Positions 32,703 to 40,139 of a stretch of DNA of 45,774 nucleotides are shown in pieces. Within the stretch, counting starts at the first letter, position 1, and each line of letters starts with the position of its first letter. The stretch covers positions 1 to 45,774 of the forward strand of contig CASEMX010000019.1 in the NCBI GenBank assembly GCA_949289155.1, read 5' to 3'. Made by a program: the position numbers and the translations under genes. This stretch comes from an uncultured Parabacteroides sp. Lineage in GTDB: Bacteria > Bacteroidota > Bacteroidia > Bacteroidales > Tannerellaceae. The notes beneath the pieces were generated by a model. That model saw only the letters and a program-made list of their open reading frames with translations, was not told the origin of the DNA and did no database searches.

Positions 32703-33824
32703 TTATTCGCTTAACATCATAGGCATTAATAGCATGAGCAAATCTTCGTTTTCTTCGTTCTCATCCGGTGTGATTACACCTGCACGAGAAGGGTCTGCCA
32801 ATTCCAAGATAATGTCTTCCGAACTGATATTGCTGAGAATATCTATCAGGTAAGACGAATTAAAACCAATCTTTAAATCCATACCCGTAAATTGGCAAGG
32901 AATACGCTCTTCTGCCGAGATAGAAAAATCGATATCTTGAGCAAAAATAGTCATTTCACTGGCTTTCAATTGTAATTTAACTAAGTTGCTTGCCTGAGAA
33001 AAAACGGAAACTCGCTTTAAAGCGGTCAGAAAAGAGATTCTATCTACCGTTACTTTGTATGGATTTTCTTGAGGAATCACGCTATTGTAATTCGGATAAC
33101 GTCCTTCAATTAGGCGGCAAACCATTTCAAAGTTTTCGCAAATCATATGTGCATTGTTCTCATCGAATTGGATATTAACCACGCCTTCATCTTTTGCTAA
33201 AATTGTTTTTAGCAAGTTAGCGGGTTTTTTCGGTAATACAAAAGATGCTCTTTCTGGTGATTTTACTGAGAAATTGCGCAGGCGTACTAATTTTCTACCG
33301 TCAGAAGCGACGAAAGTCAAGCTATCTGGTTGGATATCGAAATAAACGCCATTCATTACCGGTCGCAATTCATCGTCTGCCGTAGCAAATAATGAGCGAC
33401 TAATGCCACTCAGGAGGGTTTTGCTTTCCATTGTAATCGATATAGCATTCGCATTCAACGGTTTTTGTTGTGGATACATATCGCCTTTAGCACCGATGAA
33501 ATTATATTTGCCATTTTGGAAATAAATGAATGTTTCCAAATTATTGTCGTTAATATCAAAAGTAAGCGGTTGCTCTGGCAATTCTTTCAGTGGGTCTAAG
33601 ATATTCTTTGCAGAAAGAGCGAAAACACCCGATCCTTGCGGATTCATTACTTCAACAGTGGTTACTAAACGGGTTTCGGCATCAGCTCCTGTGATAGTTA
33701 ATGTATTTCCGTCCAAGTTGAATAAGAAATTATCCAAGATAGGTAATGAATTTTTTGTTGCGATTACCTTGCTCACTGCTTGTAAGCGAGAAGATAAAGC
33801 TGTACTTGATACATCGAATCTCAT
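32703..33824 (-). CDS. dnaN: DNA polymerase III beta sliding clamp
   Basis: A 373-residue protein with the usual three repeated clamp domains. MRFDVSSTALSSRLQAVSKVIATKNSLPILDNFLF is the family N-terminus; middle landmarks are ATADDELRPVMNGVYFDI and GRYPNYNSVIP, and the end is the short peptide-binding-pocket tail LLMLLMPMMLSE. The clamp encircles DNA and tethers polymerase III and repair proteins. It starts the dnaN-exonuclease-alcohol dehydrogenase-coaBC-DUF4835-recN run. A -7 box lies about 84 bp upstream. Confidence 0.98.
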   Translation of the reverse strand: MRFDVSSTALSSRLQAVSKVIATKNSLPILDNFLFNLDGNTLTITGADAETRLVTTVEVMNPQGSGVFALSAKNILDPLKELPEQPLTFDINDNNLETFIYFQNGKYNFIGAKGDMYPQQKPLNANAISITMESKTLLSGISRSLFATADDELRPVMNGVYFDIQPDSLTFVASDGRKLVRLRNFSVKSPERASFVLPKKPANLLKTILAKDEGVVNIQFDENNAHMICENFEMVCRLIEGRYPNYNSVIPQENPYKVTVDRISFLTALKRVSVFSQASNLVKLQLKASEMTIFAQDIDFSISAEERIPCQFTGMDLKIGFNSSYLIDILSNISSEDIILELADPSRAGVITPDENEENEDLLMLLMPMMLSE

Positions 33825-33907
33825 AGTAGATATTTTTCAATTTGTTAGTTTTTAATCAACTTAAAATAGGCCGCAGGAATAAGCGAACATAGCCCGTAGC
33901 CGACCTA

Positions 33908-33915
33908 CAAAGTTA
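33908..33915 (-). promoter_or_regulatory. Predicted dnaN -7 element
   Basis: TAACTTTG on the minus strand matches TAnnTTTG, and lies about 84 bp upstream of the dnaN start. Upstream is T-rich, but without an exact TTTG at N19. Confidence 0.5.
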
Positions 33916-33952
33916 GGGATTTATTTCATAGAAAAGGTATAATATGTAAATA

Positions 33953-33987
33953 AAAAAGCCCTTTCCTTAAATGGAAAGAGCTTTTTA
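33953..33987 (-). terminator. Rho-independent terminator of the rpmB-rpmG-DUF4295 unit
   Basis: AAAAAGC..CTTTCC pairs with GGAAAG..GCTTTTT around TTAAAT. The A/T tracts make it effective on either strand. It lies 18 bp after the DUF4295 stop. Confidence 0.85.
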
Positions 33988-34005
33988 TTATGCTTGTCTT
34001 TGAAA

Positions 34006-34158
34006 TTATTTTGCAAAATAATCTTTAACTGCTTCGTTCGGAATCATTTCTTCCTGGAAGATGTAAGCTCCGGTCTTCGGAGATTTTACCATCTTGATTA
34101 CTTTAGAGAAAGTACGTCCATCGCCTTTCTTAAATGTTGCAACTGCCTTTTTTGCCAT
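34006..34158 (-). CDS. DUF4295 family small protein
   Basis: A 50-residue protein read from the ATG at 34158: MAKKAVATFKKGDGRTFSKV, then IKMVKSPKTGAYIFQEEMIP, ending NEAVKDYFAK and TAA at 34006. It is basic and has no export signal. DUF4295 proteins are encoded directly after rpmB and rpmG in Bacteroidetes, which suggests a ribosome-linked role; the function is unknown. The gene lies 15 bp after rpmG and just before a strong terminator. Confidence 0.9.
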   Translation of the reverse strand: MAKKAVATFKKGDGRTFSKVIKMVKSPKTGAYIFQEEMIPNEAVKDYFAK

Positions 34159-34173
34159 CGTTCAATCTCCTAT

Positions 34174-34362
34174 TTATTTAATTTCTTTGTGCAAAGTCAT
34201 CTTTTTTAAGATTGGATTATATTTCATTAATTCCAATCTTTGCGTTGTATTTTTTCTGTTTTTAGTAGTGATATAGCGAGAAGTGCCCGGCATACCACTA
34301 TCTTTATGTTCGGTGCATTCCAAAATAACCTGAACTCTGTTACCTTTTGCTTTCTTTGCCAT
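34174..34362 (-). CDS. rpmG: 50S ribosomal protein L33
   Basis: A 62-residue ribosomal protein with the standard start [20 protein letters not shown] and the [20 protein letters not shown] core. It lacks the zinc-binding CxxC pairs, so it is the zinc-independent (C-minus) form. It lies 19 bp after rpmB and 15 bp before DUF4295, and shares the rpmB promoter. Confidence 0.97.
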   Translation of the reverse strand: MAKKAKGNRVQVILECTEHKDSGMPGTSRYITTKNRKNTTQRLELMKYNPILKKMTLHKEIK

Positions 34363-34381
34363 CGTTCAATCCTCCCAATCA

Positions 34382-34621
34382 TTAAACGTTTAAATAACCC
34401 TTTTCTGCGGCCATCTTGATAGCTGCATCCAAACCTACTTTATTGATTGTGCGCAACCCCGCTGCAGATATTTTCAGGCTCACCCAACAATCTTGTTCTA
34501 CCCAATAGAACTTTTTCTCGAACAGGTTAACATTAAACTTACGTTTCGTTCTTCTCTTAGAATGGGAAACGTTGTTGCCAACCATTGCTTTTTTTCCGGT
34601 AATTTGACAAATTTTAGACAT
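34382..34621 (-). CDS. rpmB: 50S ribosomal protein L28
   Basis: A 79-residue ribosomal protein: [40 protein letters not shown], ending in [19 protein letters not shown]. It is the first gene of the rpmB-rpmG-DUF4295 unit. The start codon is about 160 nucleotides downstream of the predicted transcription start, so the mRNA has a long leader that can fold. Confidence 0.97.
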   Translation of the reverse strand: MSKICQITGKKAMVGNNVSHSKRRTKRKFNVNLFEKKFYWVEQDCWVSLKISAAGLRTINKVGLDAAIKMAAEKGYLNV

Positions 34622-34798
34622 CTCTATCTTCTTTTTATTACATGTAATGATTCGACTTATTTTTGTAAAATGAAGATTTAGTTTTTTATTGGTACTAAAT
34701 ATCTTCTTTTGTTGATACTTCCTTCCTGAACTAGCATCACGGACAGAAAAGAAGCGGAGTAAAGTTGGATACCTTTACTGTTTACGGGGTGCAAAGAT
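34622..34798 (-). promoter_or_regulatory. rpmB promoter -7 box and long folded leader
   Basis: TATCTTTG on the minus strand (34791-34798), followed by CACCCC, is a strong Bacteroidetes -7 box. The leader from about 34785 to 34622 can form two hairpins: AGTAAAG with CTTTACT, and GAAGATATTTAGT with ACTAAATCTTC (two-base bulge). A role in feedback by a ribosomal protein is possible but not shown. Confidence 0.5.
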
Positions 34799-35021
34799 AG
34801 GAATAATTTCAATATAACCATAACAAAATCAAACTTTTTTCTTGTAAATAAGGAAATAAGCTTGAAGTATAGCTTCATATTCCGTATTTTTGTTGTTATC
34901 ATTCAATAAGGTAAGAATTTTAAGAAGTGTATTTTGCATTTTCTTTATTCCTTGGCCTTTTGTTTGCTTTAAAGTGGACGAATACTTTTTTATTGCTGAA
35001 AAAACAGAACTATTGTAGATG

Positions 35022-35064
35022 AAAAAATATCAGGCATTTCCGGAAAAATACCCGATATTTTTTT
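35022..35064 (-). terminator. Terminator after the GH20 gene
   Basis: AAAAATATC pairs with GATATTTTT around a GGC...ACC inner stem, with A and T runs on both sides. It lies 42 bp after the GH20 stop. The stretch 34799-35021 between this terminator and the rpmB promoter holds no gene that I can support. Confidence 0.65.
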
Positions 35065-35105
35065 GTAGATATCCTATATGATTTTCAATTATCTGAACTG
35101 AATTT

Positions 35106-37424
35106 TCAATAGGCGTATATCCCGGTTTCTACCGGCATGAGTTTTCCGGATGGATCGAAGATTCTCAGATGGAGGATTCCGCCATTATAATCGAAATAGC
35201 GGATCTCTATTGGATGCAATCCCTTTTTGAGGGCACGTTGTCCGGTTATCTCTTGCGGGGCATGTGGTCCATCGTTATTTGCTACGATTTCACCGTCTAT
35301 TTTTAGCCAACTTCCATCATCAGATAATAGGGCAAAAGTGTAAACCCCATCGGTCGGAGCATTGAAATATCCGGTAATGATTAGCCCAATATCTCCTTTT
35401 ACGCTGGAAGGAATCATCACGTCGGGAATTTCGTACGTTCCTTTCTTCGGGAAATTCTCAATCTTCGTACATGAATCTGGTCGTCCTTCATACCAAATGG
35501 CTTGCAATCCGTTTTTCCGTGGGTTGACATTTTCTGCAGCTGGCGCATAATCTTGTTTCAGATAACTTGTTTTGAAACTATCGCTCCCTTTTCCGTTCGT
35601 TCGGAAGGATCGGAAGATAAAATCAGTGGATTCGTCGATTTTTATAGCGCCCGAATAACATGGGGATTCCAATGTCGGTTGGGTTCCATCCGTTGTATAA
35701 TGAATTTCAACATTAGGGTCAGGAGAAAAAATCTTGACTTCCGTTTCCCCAACAAAGGCGTTTATTGTATGAAACCCCTCCAAATCCGGCATACGATAGT
35801 TAATATCCATCAGGTTCAGGCGGGGAAATTGTCCAATCATTCGTCTTTGGAAATCTTCCCAGTACATTTGTTCCGGATTGCTCCAACCGATTTCTGCGAT
35901 TGCCAGCATCCGTGGAACCGCCATATACTGCATTCGTTCGCGAGAAGGAATCCATTCGCACCAAATATTGCCTTGTACTCCTAAAATTAATGCTTTTTGC
36001 GCTTCGCTTAGTGAATCCGGAGCCAAAGTATATTCATATATTCCACGCACCGAACTTTTATCTTGCTGATAATCTAAGTAAAAATGGGCATTCGGACAAT
36101 AAATCACTTGGTTTCCATGGGCTGTTGCCGTCGGGACAGCCTCCGGACTCCAACTTCTCCACCATGCAACGGTAGCAGTCTCCGATAATCCGCCATCAAT
36201 AATCTCGTCCCAGCCGATTAATTGCTTGCCATGTTCGTTAAAATAGGCTTCCATCTGGTGAACGAACCACGATTGCAGCTCTTCTTCCGATTTGAGCCTG
36301 TTGTCTTTCATACGTTTTTGGCAATCGGGGCACTTTTTCCAATTGATTTTTTCCACTTCGTCTGCACCTAAATGGACATATTTATAGGGGAATAGGGGAA
36401 ATATCTCGGCATATATGTTTTTACAGAACTCCAATGCGGAATCTTTACCCGGGCATACCGGCGACGAAAACATTTCTCCCCATCCGGTCTGCCGGAAACA
36501 GGAGACTCCGGTATAATTACTTACAGCAGCCAACATATGCCCTGGCATATCTATTTCCGGAATGATGTCTATTCCCCGTTCGGCAGCATATCTTACGACC
36601 TCTTTGATATCTTCTTGCGTATAATATCCGCCATAAAGCGTATCGCCCTGTATGATTTTCAGTTTTTCCTCCGGAATATGGAAATCCGGATTGTTTTCCG
36701 CTTCAGCACGACGCATACATTCGCGGTCTTGTGCGTTGAACGGCCGCCATGCACCCTTTTCTGTCAACAGCGGATAGCGTTTGATTTCTATACGCCAGCC
36801 TTGGTCATCGGTCAAATGCCAATGGAATTTGTTCATCTTGTATAATGCCATCAAATCTAACAACTCTTTTACCTCTTCTTTCGACGAGAAGTGGCGAGAT
36901 ACATCCAGCATTAGTCCGCGCCATTGGAAACGTGGTTCATCGGACACGGAAATTGCCGGGATTGTCCAGACTTTATCCGGAATAACCTCGGTCGATTCTA
37001 TTTCGTCGGGAAGTAATTGGCGGATTGTCTCTATTCCGGCTATAATACCCGGATAATTGCTGGAAGATACTTGTATTTTCTGGTTTTCGACCTGCAGGGA
37101 ATAGCTGCCCTCTTTCGATGGAGAATCCGTCGTTAGGGATAGGTTGATATTTCCATTGGTTCCTTCTTGTGTTTTGAAGAAATATCCTGTTGAGCGACTC
37201 AATAAAGTCGATAAGTAATTAGCAGCTGGTTTTAATGAAGTATCGGAATAGCAGATACTCATGCCATCTTTTAGGATGAACTGTCCGTTCATCATCGTCA
37301 TCGAGCGAGGAAGCGGGATAATATTAACGGCATCCGGTTCGGGGTTCGGCGTATTTGTACAGGCCACTTGCATCAGCATTGCACCGGCAACGGCACACAT
37401 AGTGAATAAATTCTTATACATCAT
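35106..37424 (-). CDS. Beta-N-acetylhexosaminidase, GH20, with PA14-like C-terminus
   Basis: A 772-residue lipoprotein; lipobox MQVAC with Cys22 is near the start. Residues ~30-160 are the GH20b N-terminal domain (PLPRSMTMMNGQFIL). Residues ~165-520 are the catalytic barrel, with FQWRGLMLDVSRHF, HWHLTDDQGWRIEIK and the catalytic D355-E356 pair in HLGADEVEK. A chitobiase-type C-terminal segment (EIHYTTDGTQPTLESPCYSGA) follows at ~600, then a PA14-like beta domain from ~660 (DGVYTFALLSDDGSWLKIDG). It should remove terminal GlcNAc or GalNAc from glycans at the cell surface. It follows DUF5103 after 31 bp and precedes a terminator. Confidence 0.95.
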   Translation of the reverse strand: MMYKNLFTMCAVAGAMLMQVACTNTPNPEPDAVNIIPLPRSMTMMNGQFILKDGMSICYSDTSLKPAANYLSTLLSRSTGYFFKTQEGTNGNINLSLTTDSPSKEGSYSLQVENQKIQVSSSNYPGIIAGIETIRQLLPDEIESTEVIPDKVWTIPAISVSDEPRFQWRGLMLDVSRHFSSKEEVKELLDLMALYKMNKFHWHLTDDQGWRIEIKRYPLLTEKGAWRPFNAQDRECMRRAEAENNPDFHIPEEKLKIIQGDTLYGGYYTQEDIKEVVRYAAERGIDIIPEIDMPGHMLAAVSNYTGVSCFRQTGWGEMFSSPVCPGKDSALEFCKNIYAEIFPLFPYKYVHLGADEVEKINWKKCPDCQKRMKDNRLKSEEELQSWFVHQMEAYFNEHGKQLIGWDEIIDGGLSETATVAWWRSWSPEAVPTATAHGNQVIYCPNAHFYLDYQQDKSSVRGIYEYTLAPDSLSEAQKALILGVQGNIWCEWIPSRERMQYMAVPRMLAIAEIGWSNPEQMYWEDFQRRMIGQFPRLNLMDINYRMPDLEGFHTINAFVGETEVKIFSPDPNVEIHYTTDGTQPTLESPCYSGAIKIDESTDFIFRSFRTNGKGSDSFKTSYLKQDYAPAAENVNPRKNGLQAIWYEGRPDSCTKIENFPKKGTYEIPDVMIPSSVKGDIGLIITGYFNAPTDGVYTFALLSDDGSWLKIDGEIVANNDGPHAPQEITGQRALKKGLHPIEIRYFDYNGGILHLRIFDPSGKLMPVETGIYAY

Positions 37425-37455
37425 TTTTCCTCCTTATTATTTGTGTGTTGAGTTC

Positions 37456-38721
37456 TTATTCGTTATTACGTTGTCTGAATTGTTGGTAGCCGATTAGGCG
37501 GTCGTAGCGTGCGCCCATCGGATGGTAATATATATATATGGTATATTCATTTTCTGTTTCGTGGAAATCCCCTTCGATGCCTCCGGTGTTTCCTACGGTT
37601 TGTCCATCCGGCACATAGAGATATTGGTAATTGTAGTTGCCCTGTTTCATTAGGATAGCCTTTTCATACTGTTGAGTATCCGGATTATAAATCATTTCGC
37701 TCTCTTTATTGAAGAGATTCTGTACGAAGTCGCCATTCAGATATACTTTTCCTTGTTTGGCTTCCGGCATGGCAAGGGTAAAGTGTACGATATAATAATC
37801 CGCTTCGATATCCGGTTCGTCGCATTGGCTGCAGGCCGGATAGAATCGTCCGTTTTGGTCCTGATCATATTCATAAGTCAGGAGACTGCTGGGATGGTCA
37901 ATCATTAAATCGACATGATAATAAGGATTAAAATAGGAGATTTGTTCGACGCGCATACCATTATATCGGTTTGTCAGGAACTCCATCCTGCGATATTCGT
38001 TTCCTGCAGGGAATATCAGGCTGCGATTATTCTCATAAACGATGCGGTCGTTCAGTATCGCTGTCGGATGTACTTCCGTTACAGCATTATCCGGTCGGTT
38101 ATCCTGCATGACCCGAATCTTTAAATCTGTCTGCGGATAGGTTATCTGGAAGTTTTTCTTCAAGACGGTGAAGTTTACCTGCTGGTGCTTTTGGTAAGTA
38201 TCTATTAATGTATTTCCGGTAATCTCTGCAGCAATCTCCACTTGTGGTTCCACAACCGAGAAACATGCCGTCAACACCGTCTCGTCCGGGATATCTTCTT
38301 TGTAAATGCGGACAACATAGTTGCCGGATACCTTGAATTGGATATCGTCGTTCGGCAAGAAGAGGCGATAGTTGGTATATTGAACCGTTGTATTGAACGA
38401 AGAGGCAAAATCGTCGATGGTTAGTCCTTGAAATCCCTGCAAGTATTCCAACTGGCTAAGCGAAGAGGGTTGCCAATTGGCATCACAGTGGATGATGTTG
38501 TACGCATATCGTTCGTAGTTCGGCGTCATGTCGTCGAAATTAATCTCTATCTGTTCATCTGTGCCCAATGTGATGACCGGGACAGTGAATATATTGTCAG
38601 ACTGTTTCACTTGCAGCGTCTTAATACGCTTGGGTTGAAATATTTCGGTGCGGTAGGAGGATTGGGCATTCATGCCATATAGCCATAAACAACCTAAAAG
38701 TAGCCAATAAACTCTTCTCAT
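37456..38721 (-). CDS. DUF5103 protein (type IX secretion system plug-like)
   Basis: A 421-residue secreted protein with signal peptide MRRVYWLLLGCLWLYGMNA followed by QSSYRTEIFQPKRIKTLQ. The EINFDDMTPNYERYAYNIIHCDANWQPSSL stretch near 60 is typical of DUF5103, and the C-terminal half contains LAMPEAKQGKVYLNGDF and a GxRYDRLIGYQQF end. The first domain of this family is known as the Plug of the SprA/Sov type IX translocon in Flavobacterium; its role in non-gliding Bacteroidales is less clear. It precedes the GH20 gene with a 31-bp gap, and array C lies about 225 bp upstream of its start. Confidence 0.88.
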   Translation of the reverse strand: MRRVYWLLLGCLWLYGMNAQSSYRTEIFQPKRIKTLQVKQSDNIFTVPVITLGTDEQIEINFDDMTPNYERYAYNIIHCDANWQPSSLSQLEYLQGFQGLTIDDFASSFNTTVQYTNYRLFLPNDDIQFKVSGNYVVRIYKEDIPDETVLTACFSVVEPQVEIAAEITGNTLIDTYQKHQQVNFTVLKKNFQITYPQTDLKIRVMQDNRPDNAVTEVHPTAILNDRIVYENNRSLIFPAGNEYRRMEFLTNRYNGMRVEQISYFNPYYHVDLMIDHPSSLLTYEYDQDQNGRFYPACSQCDEPDIEADYYIVHFTLAMPEAKQGKVYLNGDFVQNLFNKESEMIYNPDTQQYEKAILMKQGNYNYQYLYVPDGQTVGNTGGIEGDFHETENEYTIYIYYHPMGARYDRLIGYQQFRQRNNE

Positions 38722-38902
38722 ATTATGTATTCTCTTATTGTTCGATGTGCAAAGTAACGAATAATTTTAATCTGTCGCTATATTTTCTTACTTTTACGCG
38801 CCTTTAAATTGAACGCCAACGGAGGGGTTCTTTTTGCCCGGCAGTATGTTGCCTGCAGCGGCAGCGGCGATGTACTATAGATATTGGATGAAATGAGGGG
38901 GG

Positions 38903-38931
38903 GTCATTCCGAGCGCGGTCGAGGAATCTCC
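38903..38931 (+). repeat. Dispersed palindrome-like intergenic element next to array C
   Basis: GTCATTCCGAGCGCGGTCGA followed by GGAATCTC. The same kind of element occurs, diverged and in the opposite orientation, at 26755-26781 beside array B. I know similar motifs from many unrelated bacterial genomes; no function is assigned here. Confidence 0.55.
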
Positions 38932-38945
38932 TATTCAATTTGCCA

Positions 38946-39245
38946 AAACGTTTAGAGAGGTTATCGAGGTCCCTCAAAAGGCTGCAAAACGTTTAGGCGG
39001 TCATTGAGGTCCCTCAAAAGCTTGGCAAAACGTTTAGACAGGTCATTGAGGTCCCTCAAAAGCTTGGCAAAACGTTTAGACAGGTCATCGAGGTCCCTCA
39101 AAGTGCTGCCAAAACGTTTAGGGAGGTCATCGAGGTCCCTCAAAGTGCTGCCGAAACGTTTAGACAGGTCATCGAGGGTCCTCAAAGTGCTGCCAAAACG
39201 TTTAGACAGGTCATCGAGGGTCCTCAAAGGCTCGGCAAAACGTTT
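38946..39245. repeat. Tandem array C: eight units, 42-bp period
   Basis: The palindrome AAACGTTT starts at 38946, 38987, 39028, 39070, 39112, 39154, 39196 and 39238, with spacings of 41, 41, then 42 five times. The other dyad, TTGAGGTCCCTCAA or TCGAGGTCCCTCAA, lies halfway (39046-39059, centre 39052.5, against palindrome centre 39031.5: exactly 21.0 bp). The backbone GGTCATCGAGG..CCTCAAA matches array B in the same orientation, while the palindrome core is different (AACGTT here, CACGTG in B). Units 6 and 7 carry the GT loop typical of B, whereas the other units carry TC. The array lies in the divergent gap between DUF5103 and lipB. Confidence 0.95.
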
Positions 39246-39372
39246 AGACACACCCCCACAAAAGTTGGTTGCGGAGTTGGTTGCAGAGCATGATTTTATC
39301 TGAATTATCACGCACAAGCCAAGGCGCGAAAGTTGCAGGAAGAGGTTTATTGCAAAAATAACAGGGAAAAGT

Positions 39373-40050
39373 ATGAATGCATTTGATTATAAAGACTTAG
39401 GACGAATTGATTATTCGGAAGCTTTGCAGATACAGACTGCTGCTTTCGAGGAATTGTTGCAGGCGAAAGCAAAGGGCATGGAGCGACATAACCGCCTTTT
39501 CTTTTGTGAGCATCAGCCGGTACTGACTATCGGCAAGAGCGGGAAAGACGCGAACCTGTTAATACCTGAGGCCCGACTGCAAGAGATGGGGATAGCCTAT
39601 TACCATATTGGCCGGGGCGGGGATATTACGTATCACGGTCCGGGACAAATCACCGGTTATCCGGTATTCGACCTTGAGTATTGGCATTTAGGTTTGAAGC
39701 AATATATTTATAGGCTGGAAGAGGTCATCATTCGTTTCTTATCTCTCTATGGAATCGAAGGGGAACGCCTTGAAGGGGCGACCGGAGTCTGGATTGAGCC
39801 GCATAGAGTGGGCAGGGCGCGTAAAATATGCGCCATAGGTGTGAAAAGCAGCCGCTTCGTGACAATGCATGGCTTTGCATTGAACATAAATACCGATTTG
39901 AATTACTTTTCCTTGATTAATCCGTGTGGATTCACTGATAAAGGAGTGACTTCGTTGGCACGGGAATTGGGCGATACGCAAGATTTTGAGCTGGCAAAGG
40001 AGCGTCTTGCCATGCTCTTTCGTGAATATTTTCCACCCCTTCGTCCTTGA
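39373..40050 (+). CDS. lipB: Octanoyltransferase LipB
   Basis: A 225-residue enzyme that moves octanoate from acyl carrier protein to the lipoyl domains of 2-oxoacid dehydrogenases or the glycine cleavage H protein. The conserved RGGDITYHGPGQ is at 81-92, K151 in RKICAIG and C185 in NPCGFTDKGVTSL are the catalytic Lys and Cys. It is of family length. It is first on the plus strand after array C, with only a weak promoter signal in the 127 bp between. Confidence 0.97.
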   Translation: MNAFDYKDLGRIDYSEALQIQTAAFEELLQAKAKGMERHNRLFFCEHQPVLTIGKSGKDANLLIPEARLQEMGIAYYHIGRGGDITYHGPGQITGYPVFDLEYWHLGLKQYIYRLEEVIIRFLSLYGIEGERLEGATGVWIEPHRVGRARKICAIGVKSSRFVTMHGFALNINTDLNYFSLINPCGFTDKGVTSLARELGDTQDFELAKERLAMLFREYFPPLRP

Positions 40051-40105
40051 ACCTAAAATTTCAAAGGAAATAGAACGCAGATAGGCCGAGGGAAGATTTT
40101 TTTAC

Positions 40106-40113
40106 TATCTTTG
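40106..40113 (+). promoter_or_regulatory. Predicted -7 element of the GH92 gene
   Basis: TATCTTTG matches TAnnTTTG, 26 bp upstream of the GH92 ATG. No clear -33 TTTG is visible upstream. Confidence 0.5.
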
Positions 40114-40139
40114 TATCCAAACTTAAATCTCCATTGGAT

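Noticed and set aside
34678-34902. Minus-strand open frame of 74 codons upstream of rpmB
   Set aside because: It spans the rpmB promoter and leader, has low-complexity AT-rich composition and no recognisable domain.
38961-39317. Minus-strand open frame across array C with 14-residue repeats (LSKRFGSTLRDLDD)
   Set aside because: Similarity to the array B peptide follows from the shared DNA backbone. Two of the units differ in length (41 bp), which would break a peptide repeat, and no start signal supports it.
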